From NCBI GenBank assembly GCA_002388905.1, contig DGNJ01000113.1, forward strand, positions 5,921 through 32,616: a stretch of DNA of 26,696 nucleotides, given 5' to 3'. Shown piece by piece: positions 6,876-14,317 of the stretch. The notes under the pieces were generated by a model that was not told the origin of the DNA, ran no database searches, and was given only the letters and a program-made list of their open reading frames with translations. Numbering within the stretch: the stretch's first letter is position 1; each line of letters starts with the position of its first letter. This stretch comes from Cellvibrionales bacterium UBA4495 (GTDB lineage: Bacteria > Pseudomonadota > Gammaproteobacteria > Pseudomonadales > Porticoccaceae). The position numbers and the translations under genes were made by a program.

Positions 6876-9250
6876 TAAAACTCATAGCGCACAGTGGCGC
6901 CATAAGTGCGTGGATTGCCGGGAAAACCCCACGCATAGCCAAAGGGGCCGGTGGCGTAGAGATCGGCAAACTGTCGCACCGAATACTCTTCGTCGGTCAG
7001 GTTCCGCCCCCAGATTTCGAACCGCCAGCCGCTGTTTTTCAGGGCCAGCGCGGCCTTGGCGGAAACCAGCTCGTAACTGTCCTGCCTGGCCAGCTCGTTG
7101 CCCTCGGCGATCAATCGCTGCTGTTGGGCCGACGCGCCCGGGTCGGCGGTGGTGGCAAAATAGACCACGTCGTCCATATAGGAATAGTCCGCATGGAGCG
7201 TCAATTCACCGAGTGCCAGCGACAACCGCTGGGTGAGCCCGATAGAATAGGTGAGTTCCGGCGCCTGGGGAATCTCCTCATCGGAACGGTCGACAATCAC
7301 CTGGTCACCGTCGATCAGCCTTTCCTCGGTAAACTCATCGTATTCGGCGTCTATCCAGCCGGCGGTCAGCCGCGCTTCCATGCCTTCCCACAAGAGAGCG
7401 TTGAGTTCCAGTTCGACGCCTTCCACGGTCGACTTCCCGGCATTGGCGACAAATGTCGTGGGCGTACCCCCGATAAAACGGCTGACCTGACGCTGGATTC
7501 CCTTCTGGTCGGCACTGAAGATGGCCAGGTTGGCCCTCACGCGCCCGTCCAGCCAGTCGGTCTTGGCGCCGAGTTCCACATCCCGTACTTCTTCGGGCTC
7601 ATACGCCGGCGTGGAGCCCTGGCGGATGTTGAAACCGCCGGCCAGGAAAGAGCGACTGGTCTTGGCATAGAGAAAAAGATTGTCTGAAACCTGCCAGTCA
7701 AGCCCGATAAGGTGCGACCAGTAGTCATAATCCACGTCCCTTTCCAGTGCGCAGGGCGCTCCCGGCGGCAACAGCGCCGAAAGAGCGTCGTCACACACCG
7801 GCGGTGGACCGATGGAGTCGAGGTTTTTCAGGGTCACTTCACGCTCGTCCACCGTATGGCGGGCGCCCACGGTGAGAGTAAGGCTGTCGGTAAAGTCGTA
7901 GTAAACCTGCGCGTAGGCGCCCCGGGACGTGTTGAGCGCATCCGCATCGTTCTTGGGAAAGCTCTCGATGAACTGCCCCGTGCCCAGGAAGGCAAACAGC
8001 GTCGAGACAAAATTCACCGAGACAGTGAACTGCGACGCGTCCTCCTCAAACCAGTACAGACCGCCAATCCAGCTCAGCTTGCCTTTGCCGCCGGACAACT
8101 GGAATTCCTGGGACCACTGTTCCTGCTCGTTGAGCAGGTCGGTATTGAGCAGGGTAAGGGGTGTTCCGTCATTGTCATTAAAACCGGTTTCTTCCAGATC
8201 CCGCCACCCGGTGATGGATTTAAAATCACCCCAGCCCAGGTCCACATTGAGCGTGGCGGTAACCCCCCGGGTCGTGAGGTCCATGTACTGGTCTTCGTTG
8301 GCGAAATTGGTCCAGAAATCGGAGTTGGAATTGAGGTAATTATCGATATCCTCGCCCATCAATCCGGCAAATACCCGGGGAAGCGATGTGGGGAAAAGTG
8401 CATTGAACGGTGCAACCGCCGCGTCGGCGACACCGGTCAACACGGCCAGTTGCCCGCCGCTTTTTCGGTCGGTCTGGTCGAAGGTTACTGTCAGGTCCCA
8501 GTCTCCGCCCGGGTCGGTGTACAGGGCGGATACGCGATAGAAATCAAGGTCCTCGTCATTGAGGTCGTCCTCGCCAAGAAAATCATTGTCGCCGTAGCCA
8601 TCATGCTCGGAATGTCGATAGACAAAGCGGGTGGCCAGGTTGTCGCTGACCGGCACGTTGAGCACACCTGTTATTTCGCGGTGCTCGTAATTGCCCAGTT
8701 GCACCTCCAGCGAACCCTCGAGTTTATCCGTGGGTTTATTGGTGAGCAGACTGATCGCACCGCCGGTGGTATTGCGCCCGAACAGGGTGCCCTGGGGACC
8801 GCGCAGCACCTCGACCCGCTGCATGTCGATCATGTCCGCCAGCTGGCTCGAGTTACGGGCCACATAGACACCGTCCAGGTAGACCCCAACGGCCGGATCA
8901 CCGGCAATGGTGCCGACGAGACTGGACTGGCCACGCAGGGAGGCGAAGACAACGTTGGCCCCGCCCGGCCCGCCCGTGGCGACTTGCAGGTTGGGCGCGG
9001 TCTTCTGTACATCAGCAAGGTCGCCGATCTGCTGGACCCTCATCTGCTCTTCCGTGATGGCAGAGACCGCCACCGGCGTCGATTGCAGGGATTCCTCCAC
9101 CTTGCGGGCGGTAACGACAATTTCTTCGAGGACAGCCCTTGAACCGCCTTGCTGGTTCTGGGAATAGGCGGTCGTTGCAAGTGACGCCAGAAGAACCGCA
9201 GACGCGCATCGAAAGAAAGTATCGGGAACGAAACAATTTGGATTGAACAT
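6875..9250 (-). CDS. TonB-dependent outer-membrane receptor
   Basis: This 791-residue protein begins with a signal peptide (hydrophobic SAVLLASLATTAYS, likely cut near residue 30). A TonB box EEIVVTA follows at about 42-48, then the plug domain with GVYLDGVYVARN and VEVLRGPQGTLFGRNTTGG, then a long 22-strand-type barrel ending in YEF. The terminal Phe is the normal outer-membrane assembly signal. The ATG at 9250 is chosen because a purine-rich GAGGGG run lies just upstream and the signal peptide starts there. It imports an unknown large or scarce ligand using TonB energy. It diverges from a second receptor gene. The stop is TAG, made of TA plus the first G of the inserted MITE; the pre-insertion stop can be reconstructed as TAA. 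Confidence 0.95.
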   Translation of the reverse strand: MFNPNCFVPDTFFRCASAVLLASLATTAYSQNQQGGSRAVLEEIVVTARKVEESLQSTPVAVSAITEEQMRVQQIGDLADVQKTAPNLQVATGGPGGANVVFASLRGQSSLVGTIAGDPAVGVYLDGVYVARNSSQLADMIDMQRVEVLRGPQGTLFGRNTTGGAISLLTNKPTDKLEGSLEVQLGNYEHREITGVLNVPVSDNLATRFVYRHSEHDGYGDNDFLGEDDLNDEDLDFYRVSALYTDPGGDWDLTVTFDQTDRKSGGQLAVLTGVADAAVAPFNALFPTSLPRVFAGLMGEDIDNYLNSNSDFWTNFANEDQYMDLTTRGVTATLNVDLGWGDFKSITGWRDLEETGFNDNDGTPLTLLNTDLLNEQEQWSQEFQLSGGKGKLSWIGGLYWFEEDASQFTVSVNFVSTLFAFLGTGQFIESFPKNDADALNTSRGAYAQVYYDFTDSLTLTVGARHTVDEREVTLKNLDSIGPPPVCDDALSALLPPGAPCALERDVDYDYWSHLIGLDWQVSDNLFLYAKTSRSFLAGGFNIRQGSTPAYEPEEVRDVELGAKTDWLDGRVRANLAIFSADQKGIQRQVSRFIGGTPTTFVANAGKSTVEGVELELNALLWEGMEARLTAGWIDAEYDEFTEERLIDGDQVIVDRSDEEIPQAPELTYSIGLTQRLSLALGELTLHADYSYMDDVVYFATTADPGASAQQQRLIAEGNELARQDSYELVSAKAALALKNSGWRFEIWGRNLTDEEYSVRQFADLYATGPFGYAWGFPGNPRTYGATVRYEF

Positions 9251-9714
9251 AAGCCCCCCCTCTGAGGTGATTAATTGTTTTACGAATAGAGGTGTAGAGT
9301 ACAAACACAGGTTACAAGCAGGGGATATCCCGGAAAACGGTTTTTGCTGTCGCCAGACAGTCAGACAGTCGCAACCGGGACGCAGGAAATAATTGCGAGC
9401 GTGCTTACCTTCCGGGCTGCCGCCACTCAGGGAATTGCATTGTCTTTTATTTTCTGCCTCGTCGTGCCGGTCAAAAGCACGGCCACCGGAACACTCCCCG
9501 CAAAAATGTCACGATGAACACTTTTTGTCCCTTCTGTCTTCACAGGTAGGGGGCACCTGGGCTAGAATCCCCCCGCCTTGCTTCGAAGGACTGTCAGCTT
9601 TCGGCGCAACGGCCCGACAAATTGCCAAATCAGGAGATCACGCCTCCCCTCGCCGGGGCGGATCCCCCACGCCTTATAAAAAATACCCAAAACTGAAACC
9701 AAGAGGAGTCACAG
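9251..9714. other. 464-bp intergenic region between divergent TonB receptor genes
   Basis: No gene is supported here. It holds a perfect 10-bp palindrome GGGATATCCC (9322-9331) whose 12-base form with CGG also occurs at 15798-15809. A tandem 8-bp repeat CAGACAGT twice lies at 9354-9369. A sigma70-like promoter for the rightward gene (9539-9568) is annotated separately. An A/T-rich tract TTATAAAAAATA lies near 9674. The GAGGAG ribosome site for the right gene is at 9703-9708. Confidence 0.6.
9539..9568 (+). promoter_or_regulatory. Candidate sigma70 promoter for the second TonB receptor gene
   Basis: TTCACA (9539-9544) and TAGAAT (9563-9568) are separated by 18 bp, giving a transcript with a leader of roughly 140 nt before the ATG at 9715. 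Each hexamer has two mismatches or fewer to consensus. There is no experimental support. Confidence 0.4.
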
Positions 9715-12132
9715 ATGTTGAAGAAGTCATCTATTGTCCGCTCTGCGCTTGCAGTAGCGATCGGAGCCACAGCCGCCCCCGGCTACGCGGCGTTGGAGGA
9801 AATTGTCGTCACCGCACAGAAACGCGAGCAGAGCCTCCAGGACGTGCCGCTTTCCGTGCAGGCCATTTCCGGCGACGAGCTGAGCACCGCCCAGATCGAA
9901 ACCGCCACCGACCTGGCCCTGGCCAACCCTTCCCTGAATTTCCAGCAGGCGTTCGCGCCTTTCGGCTCCAGCTTCGGCATGCGCGGGCTGAATACGTTCG
10001 CCCTGGAAGGCGGTATCCAGCCCAGCGTTTCCTTTGTGGTGGACGGTGTGCCCCTGGCCCGGGTGGGTGAATTCCAGGCGGAACTGGGCGACATCGAGCG
10101 GGTCGAGATACTGCGCGGTCCCCAGGGCACCCTGTTCGGCCGCAACGCCACCGCCGGCGCCATCAACGTGGTGCGCAAGAAGCCCACTTACAACTTCGAA
10201 AGTTACGTTGAAGCCAGCGCCACGGACGACGGCGAATACGTCACCCGCTTCGCCGTCAGCGGCCCTTTCAGCGAAACCGTGCGCGGCCGTCTGGCCGGCT
10301 ATGCCAAGCACCTGGACGACTATATCGACAACAACTACCCCGGTGGCGAGGACATGGGCGGCGAGGACAGCTGGGGCCTGCTCGGCAAGCTCGACATCGA
10401 CCTGTCCGACAATGCCAGCCTGCTGCTGTCCGCGGAGTACCGGCGCCAGGATTCGGCCATCTCTCCCAGTGTTATCATGCAGGTCGAAGACGGTCCCCTG
10501 GGCCAGGCACGCCTGGCGGCCATGGGCAACGGCGATATCGCCGCCGGCCGGGCCGTGGTGGACGACCTCTACGAAGTCAATATCAATGCGGAAAACGTAT
10601 CCGATACCGAAAACTGGGGTATCGGCGCCGACCTGACCTGGGACCTGAACGCGGATGTCACGCTCAAGTCGATCACCTCTTACCGGGCATGGGACCTGTA
10701 CAGCGATATCGACGTCGATGGCAGCCCGGCCAACATCATGAACCCGGTGCTTCCAATCTTCGGCTTCCAGAGTTCAAACTACAATCCCAACCCGGGCGAG
10801 ACACCCATCGTCTTCAAGACCGACTACTTCACCCAGGAATTGCGCCTGGAGGGCTTCACCGGCGATTTCGAGTGGATCCTGGGCGGGTTTTACCAGCTCT
10901 ATACCGATGACTCCAAAAACGAAGTGCCCATTGTCTTCAGTGAAGATATTTTCCTTGGTCCCGATCCTTCACCGCTCAAAGGTATCGCCTCCTTCTGGTT
11001 CGATGCCAACCCCCTGAGCACCGAAGCCCAGTGGGAGAACTGGTCCGCCTTCGGCGACGCCACCTGGCATATCACCGATACAGTGCGCGTTTTCGGGGGC
11101 CTGCGCTGGACCCGTGAAGACGTTGAGCTGGAATACTTCCGCCGCAATATCCGGGGACCGGCCACGGCGCCTTACTTCGACGCTCTCAACAGTGACGACG
11201 TGATCCTCGACCTGCCCGCGCTGCAGAGAGATTTCGGATTCATCCAGCAGGTCACCGACTTCGAGCGGGACGACCGTTCCGAGGACTGGTCAGGCCGCAT
11301 AGGTGTTTCCTGGGACGTGACGCCCGACGTCAACCTGTACGCTTCCGCGTCCCGGGGCTTTATCGGCAGCGGGGTCAACTTCGGACGCAATGCCAACTTC
11401 GACAACAGCATCGTCTACCCCTCGGTGGCCGAGGCTTACGAACTGGGTATGAAATCCAGCTGGCTCGATAATGCCCTGCGCGCCAACCTGGCGCTGTTCT
11501 GGCAGGAAGTGGACGACCTGCAGACCTCCCGCCTGGTGCCGGGCACGGTGAACACCGAGACCTTCAACGCCGGCACCCTGCGTTCCGAGGGCCTGGAGGC
11601 CAATATCACCTGGCTTGCCACCGAGTCGCTGACCCTGGATCTGGCGGCGACGCTGCTGGATACGGAGATGAAGGACCTGGTCCAGCCCTGCTATCCGGGC
11701 CAGACCATGGCCGCCGGCTGCACTATCGACAACAACGGCGACGGCACCATGGACGCCCAGGATGTATCGGGCAACGATGCCGTCTCGGCGCCGGACCTGA
11801 GTTACCGGGTCTCCGCCCGCTATGACCTGTGGCTCGACGAAATGCCCTTCGACGCCTTCGTGCAGGCCAGCTACACCTGGCAGGACGATATCCAGTTCAA
11901 GCTCACCTACGATCCGCTCACCAAGCAGGACGACTACGGTGTCACCGACGTGACCCTGGGTATCGAGGACAAGGCCGGCCGATACCAGATCATGGTGTTC
12001 GGCAAGAATGTCGGCGACGAGGAATTCGTCAACAACCGCGATGCCGCGGTGGGCGTAATCGGTCGCCAGTACGGCCGTGTCGCCCGCCAGGCTCAGGCCT
12101 ACTACGGCATTAAGGCCCGGTACAACTTCTGA
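9715..12132 (+). CDS. TonB-dependent outer-membrane receptor with EF-hand-like loop
   Basis: This 805-residue receptor has a short signal peptide (SALAVAIGATAAPGYA), then directly the TonB box EEIVVTA (about 28-34), a plug with VDGVPLARVGE and VEILRGPQGTLFGRNATAG, and a beta barrel ending in YNF. GAGGAG stands 6 nt before the ATG. Near residues 672-683 the barrel carries DNNGDGTMDAQD, a perfect D-x-N-x-D-G-x-x-D-x-x-D calcium-loop pattern. It follows two cysteines spaced 10 apart (CYPGQTMAAGC), most likely in a surface loop. This is unusual for the family and may bind calcium in seawater. It is divergent from the other receptor and followed by a strong terminator, so it forms a single-gene unit. 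Confidence 0.95.
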   Translation: MLKKSSIVRSALAVAIGATAAPGYAALEEIVVTAQKREQSLQDVPLSVQAISGDELSTAQIETATDLALANPSLNFQQAFAPFGSSFGMRGLNTFALEGGIQPSVSFVVDGVPLARVGEFQAELGDIERVEILRGPQGTLFGRNATAGAINVVRKKPTYNFESYVEASATDDGEYVTRFAVSGPFSETVRGRLAGYAKHLDDYIDNNYPGGEDMGGEDSWGLLGKLDIDLSDNASLLLSAEYRRQDSAISPSVIMQVEDGPLGQARLAAMGNGDIAAGRAVVDDLYEVNINAENVSDTENWGIGADLTWDLNADVTLKSITSYRAWDLYSDIDVDGSPANIMNPVLPIFGFQSSNYNPNPGETPIVFKTDYFTQELRLEGFTGDFEWILGGFYQLYTDDSKNEVPIVFSEDIFLGPDPSPLKGIASFWFDANPLSTEAQWENWSAFGDATWHITDTVRVFGGLRWTREDVELEYFRRNIRGPATAPYFDALNSDDVILDLPALQRDFGFIQQVTDFERDDRSEDWSGRIGVSWDVTPDVNLYASASRGFIGSGVNFGRNANFDNSIVYPSVAEAYELGMKSSWLDNALRANLALFWQEVDDLQTSRLVPGTVNTETFNAGTLRSEGLEANITWLATESLTLDLAATLLDTEMKDLVQPCYPGQTMAAGCTIDNNGDGTMDAQDVSGNDAVSAPDLSYRVSARYDLWLDEMPFDAFVQASYTWQDDIQFKLTYDPLTKQDDYGVTDVTLGIEDKAGRYQIMVFGKNVGDEEFVNNRDAAVGVIGRQYGRVARQAQAYYGIKARYNF

Positions 12133-12157
12133 TCAAGACTCCGCGTAGCATACGATT

Positions 12158-12184
12158 AAGCCCGGCACCCGCCGGGCTTTTTTT
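12158..12184 (+). terminator. Rho-independent terminator after second TonB receptor gene
   Basis: The arms AAGCCCGGC (12158-12166) and GCCGGGCTT (12171-12179) form a perfect 9-bp stem around a 4-nt loop, and the T-run extends to 12184. It begins 25 nt after the stop codon. Confidence 0.92.
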
Positions 12185-12540
12185 GACCAATACACCCTCC
12201 GGCTACGCGTCGCCATGTGCGTCCGGGCCAGCCCCCTCCCGTCATCCGCCGAATTTCTCGCGCCGGAGGCCGACTTAATGATCCGATGACGCTTCACTCG
12301 GTGACTGGGAATATTGCACTGAAAATGTCTAAAATGTACAATCGCTCTCATTCACATTTCTATTGTGACAGGCGAAGAAACTGGAAAGCATTGTTGGCTG
12401 CCGGCAACACGCGCAACGACATGGATTCCTTAGAGCCTCTGGTATAAGCTTTCGGTTAAGGCACCGCCTGGAATTTTCCGTCGTCCCGCTTTGTAGAGCA
12501 CCATAACCCCCACAATCGGTACAGCAAAGGTAACTCCAGC
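12185..12540 (+). other. 356-bp intergenic region and long leader of the flavin monooxygenase gene
   Basis: No gene is supported. It contains a good promoter (12314-12342, annotated separately) and then about 190 nt of untranslated leader. Just after the -10, TCACA-N7-TGTGA forms an inverted repeat (about 12351-12367), a plausible operator or hairpin; its half-site order is the reverse of a CRP site. Further along, an imperfect stem lies around TGTTGG and GCAACA near 12393-12411. No known riboswitch was recognised. Confidence 0.5.
12314..12342 (+). promoter_or_regulatory. Sigma70-like promoter for the group D monooxygenase gene
   Basis: TTGCAC (12314-12319), a 17-bp spacer and TACAAT (12337-12342) make a near-consensus promoter in the only AT-rich part of this gap. 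It lies downstream of a terminator and upstream of the monooxygenase gene. Confidence 0.6.
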
Positions 12541-13788
12541 ATGACAAAGGCAATGACTATGAACAGCACACAAAACACCGGCTTTCCCGGTGACGAAAAA
12601 GTCGACAGGCTGATCGAAATCGTGCGGGAACTGCGGCCACTGCTGCAAAAAAACGCACCCATGGGGGAAAAACAACGCTCTCCCATGCAGGAAGTGGTGG
12701 ATGCCCTCGACGAACACAATATTTTCCGCATGCTCCAGCCCACCCGCTGGGGCGGCCTGGGCATTTCGCCCACCGGCTTCGCGCGGGTGCAGATGGAAAT
12801 CGCCAAGGGCGACCCGTCCATCTCCTGGGTTGTACAAATCCTCAACGGCCAGACCTGGGTGGCGACCCTGGGTACCGACGAGCTTCAGGAAAGCATGTTT
12901 TCCAGCGACCCGGACAAACAGGTCCTGATCTGTGGCGCTTACAACCCGCCCGGAAAGGCCGAGAAGGTTGACGGCGGCTATATCGTCAACGGGGCCTGGC
13001 CCTACTGTTCCGGTTCCCGGCAAGGTAACTGGGTACAGTCCGGCTGCGTCATCACCGACGAGGAAAGCGGCAAGCCCGTCACCGCCGGCATCAATATGGC
13101 CTACTTCCCCATCGAGGAAGGCACCATCAAGGACACCTGGTTCGTGACCGGCATGCAGGGCACGGGTTCCGACACCATCGTCGCCAAGGACGTCTTCGTC
13201 CCCGACGAAAGAATGGTGGTCACCGCCGAGCGGCCGTTCGGCGACCACTACGAGGGCAAGAAGCATGTAGGCGCCCCCTCCGACTACATACCGGTCGTTC
13301 CGATGGTACGCTCCACCGGCCTGGCCCAGCTGGTGGGCGCGGCCGAATACATGCTCGAACTGGTGGAAGAAGACGCACCCAAGAAGCCGATCGTTACCAC
13401 CACCATTACCAAGCGCACGGACTCCGGCAACTACATGTACAACCTGGGCAAGGCTGCGTCGGAGATCGACAGCGCCAAGAAACTGATGCTCGATGCCTGC
13501 CGCCAGGTGGAAGAACTGGGGCTCGAGCGCAAAAAATTCACCACGCTTGAAGCAGGCCAACACAAGGGGCAATGCTCCCAGGTGACCGACCTGATCCACA
13601 GCGCCATCGAACGCCTGATGTTCCTGGCCGGCTCCTCGTCCTTCTCCCTGGACAAGCCCATCCAGCGCTACTGGCGCGATGTCCATGTGGGCCTGCGCCA
13701 CGTCACCAACATCCCCTACGTGGGCTATGAAATCTACTCCAGGGACCGCCTGGAAGTGGAGAACATCTCGCCCCCCGGCGCCTACTAA
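12541..13788 (+). CDS. Acyl-CoA dehydrogenase-fold flavin monooxygenase (group D, HsaA/HpaB-C2-like)
   Basis: This 415-residue protein has the acyl-CoA dehydrogenase fold in its monooxygenase form. N-terminal helices end in FRMLQPTRWGGLG. A middle beta domain reads GYIVNGAWPYCSGSRQGNW and TWFVTGMQGTGSDTIVAKDVFVP. The C-terminal helical bundle includes AIERLMFLAGSSSFSLDKPIQRYWRDVHVGLRH. The G-M-x-G-T-G-S and R-D-x-x-V/H motifs are seen in HsaA-type and p-hydroxyphenylacetate C2-type enzymes, which hydroxylate aromatic or steroid-derived rings using reduced flavin from a separate reductase. No such reductase is in the window. An ordinary acyl-CoA dehydrogenase is less likely, since the catalytic Glu context is not recognisable. 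ATG 12541 has AAAGG upstream; ATG 12559 is an alternative. A terminator follows immediately. Confidence 0.75.
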   Translation: MTKAMTMNSTQNTGFPGDEKVDRLIEIVRELRPLLQKNAPMGEKQRSPMQEVVDALDEHNIFRMLQPTRWGGLGISPTGFARVQMEIAKGDPSISWVVQILNGQTWVATLGTDELQESMFSSDPDKQVLICGAYNPPGKAEKVDGGYIVNGAWPYCSGSRQGNWVQSGCVITDEESGKPVTAGINMAYFPIEEGTIKDTWFVTGMQGTGSDTIVAKDVFVPDERMVVTAERPFGDHYEGKKHVGAPSDYIPVVPMVRSTGLAQLVGAAEYMLELVEEDAPKKPIVTTTITKRTDSGNYMYNLGKAASEIDSAKKLMLDACRQVEELGLERKKFTTLEAGQHKGQCSQVTDLIHSAIERLMFLAGSSSFSLDKPIQRYWRDVHVGLRHVTNIPYVGYEIYSRDRLEVENISPPGAY

Positions 13789-13800
13789 GGCAACACCGAA

Positions 13801-13835
13801 AACCCGGATTTCACTATGAAATCCGGGTTTTTTTT
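13801..13835 (+). terminator. Rho-independent terminator after flavin monooxygenase gene
   Basis: AACCCGGATTTC (13801-13812) and GAAATCCGGGTT (13818-13829) form a perfect 12-bp stem with a 5-nt loop, followed by eight T in total (13828-13835). It starts 12 nt after the stop. Confidence 0.95.
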
Positions 13836-13886
13836 GCCCGGTATAAACGGCAAATGCCTTGGCTTTTCGGTCTATTTGGGGAAATT

Positions 13887-14192
13887 ATGATACTGATCGA
13901 AGTCGAACTGGAAACCACGGAAGCCCAAAAGGAGGATTTTCTGGCACTGCTGCGGGCAACCATGGCCGCTTCCCGGGCCGAGCCCGGCTGCGTGACCTAC
14001 CGCTTTACCGCCGACCTGGACGACCCCCTGCGCTTTTACCTGATCGAGCTCTGGGAAACGGAAGCGGACCTGCAGAACCATTTTCGTGGCGAAGGGTTCC
14101 GCAACTTTATTGCGCAAATGCCGCAACTGGGTACCGTTCTGTCCTCGGTGCCCCGCAGCGGTCCTCTCGAGCCCTATAAAATCGGGCGCTGA
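13887..14192 (+). CDS. ABM-domain (antibiotic biosynthesis monooxygenase/YgiN-like) protein
   Basis: This 101-residue protein starts MILIEVELETTEAQKEDF. It has the ferredoxin-like pattern of ABM proteins: a first strand, a helix FLALLRATMAASRAEPGCVTYRF, a strand RFYLIELWETEADLQNHF and a helix. EPGCVTYRF and the W-E-x-x-x-x-x-x-H element are typical of the YgiN quinol monooxygenase group, which oxidises quinol-like or polyketide-like substrates without a cofactor. GGGGA lies 5 nt before the ATG, and the longer frame to 13854 overlaps the terminator leader and lacks a ribosome site. It is separated from the flavin monooxygenase by a terminator, so it needs its own promoter or read-through. It is convergent with the second sulfotransferase. 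Confidence 0.82.
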   Translation: MILIEVELETTEAQKEDFLALLRATMAASRAEPGCVTYRFTADLDDPLRFYLIELWETEADLQNHFRGEGFRNFIAQMPQLGTVLSSVPRSGPLEPYKIGR

Positions 14193-14317
14193 GCCCTCTC
14201 ATACCGACCTGCTACTCTCTCTCGCCAAGCTGGCCGCAGCGGCTTTTGCGCACCTGGCTGGCAGGCCGACTGCCGCGGTCATCGTCTTGGGCGAAGGGCG
14301 GCAGACGGGCGCTTTGG

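Larger units (their letters stand above)
6608..6877. mobile_element. MITE-like non-autonomous element with TA target duplication
   Basis: The element body is 6610-6875 (266 bp). It starts GGGCCTGTTAACACTAATTG, and its other end is the inverted copy with one mismatch. TA lies directly outside both ends (6608-6609 and 6876-6877). Inside are further imperfect inverted pairs: 6646-6661 with 6719-6734 (14 of 16), and 6747-6767 with 6825-6845 (19 of 21). The whole can fold back on itself. No transposase is encoded; the 83-codon open frame across it is composed of the repeats. A TA duplication fits IS630/Tc1-mariner or IS427-type IS5 transposases acting in trans. The right end forms part of the stop codon of the neighbouring TonB gene. 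Confidence 0.82.

Noticed and set aside
6627..6878. 83-codon plus-strand frame inside the MITE
   Set aside because: It consists almost entirely of the element's inverted repeats, has no ribosome site and ends in the terminal repeat.
12351..12367. Possible CRP site TCACA-N7-TGTGA
   Set aside because: CRP sites are TGTGA-N6-TCACA; here the half-sites are in the opposite order with a 7-bp spacer, so it is kept only as a generic inverted repeat.
12430..13701. 423-codon minus-strand frame opposite the flavin monooxygenase
   Set aside because: Real gene on the plus strand has promoter, terminator and fold motifs; the antisense frame has none.
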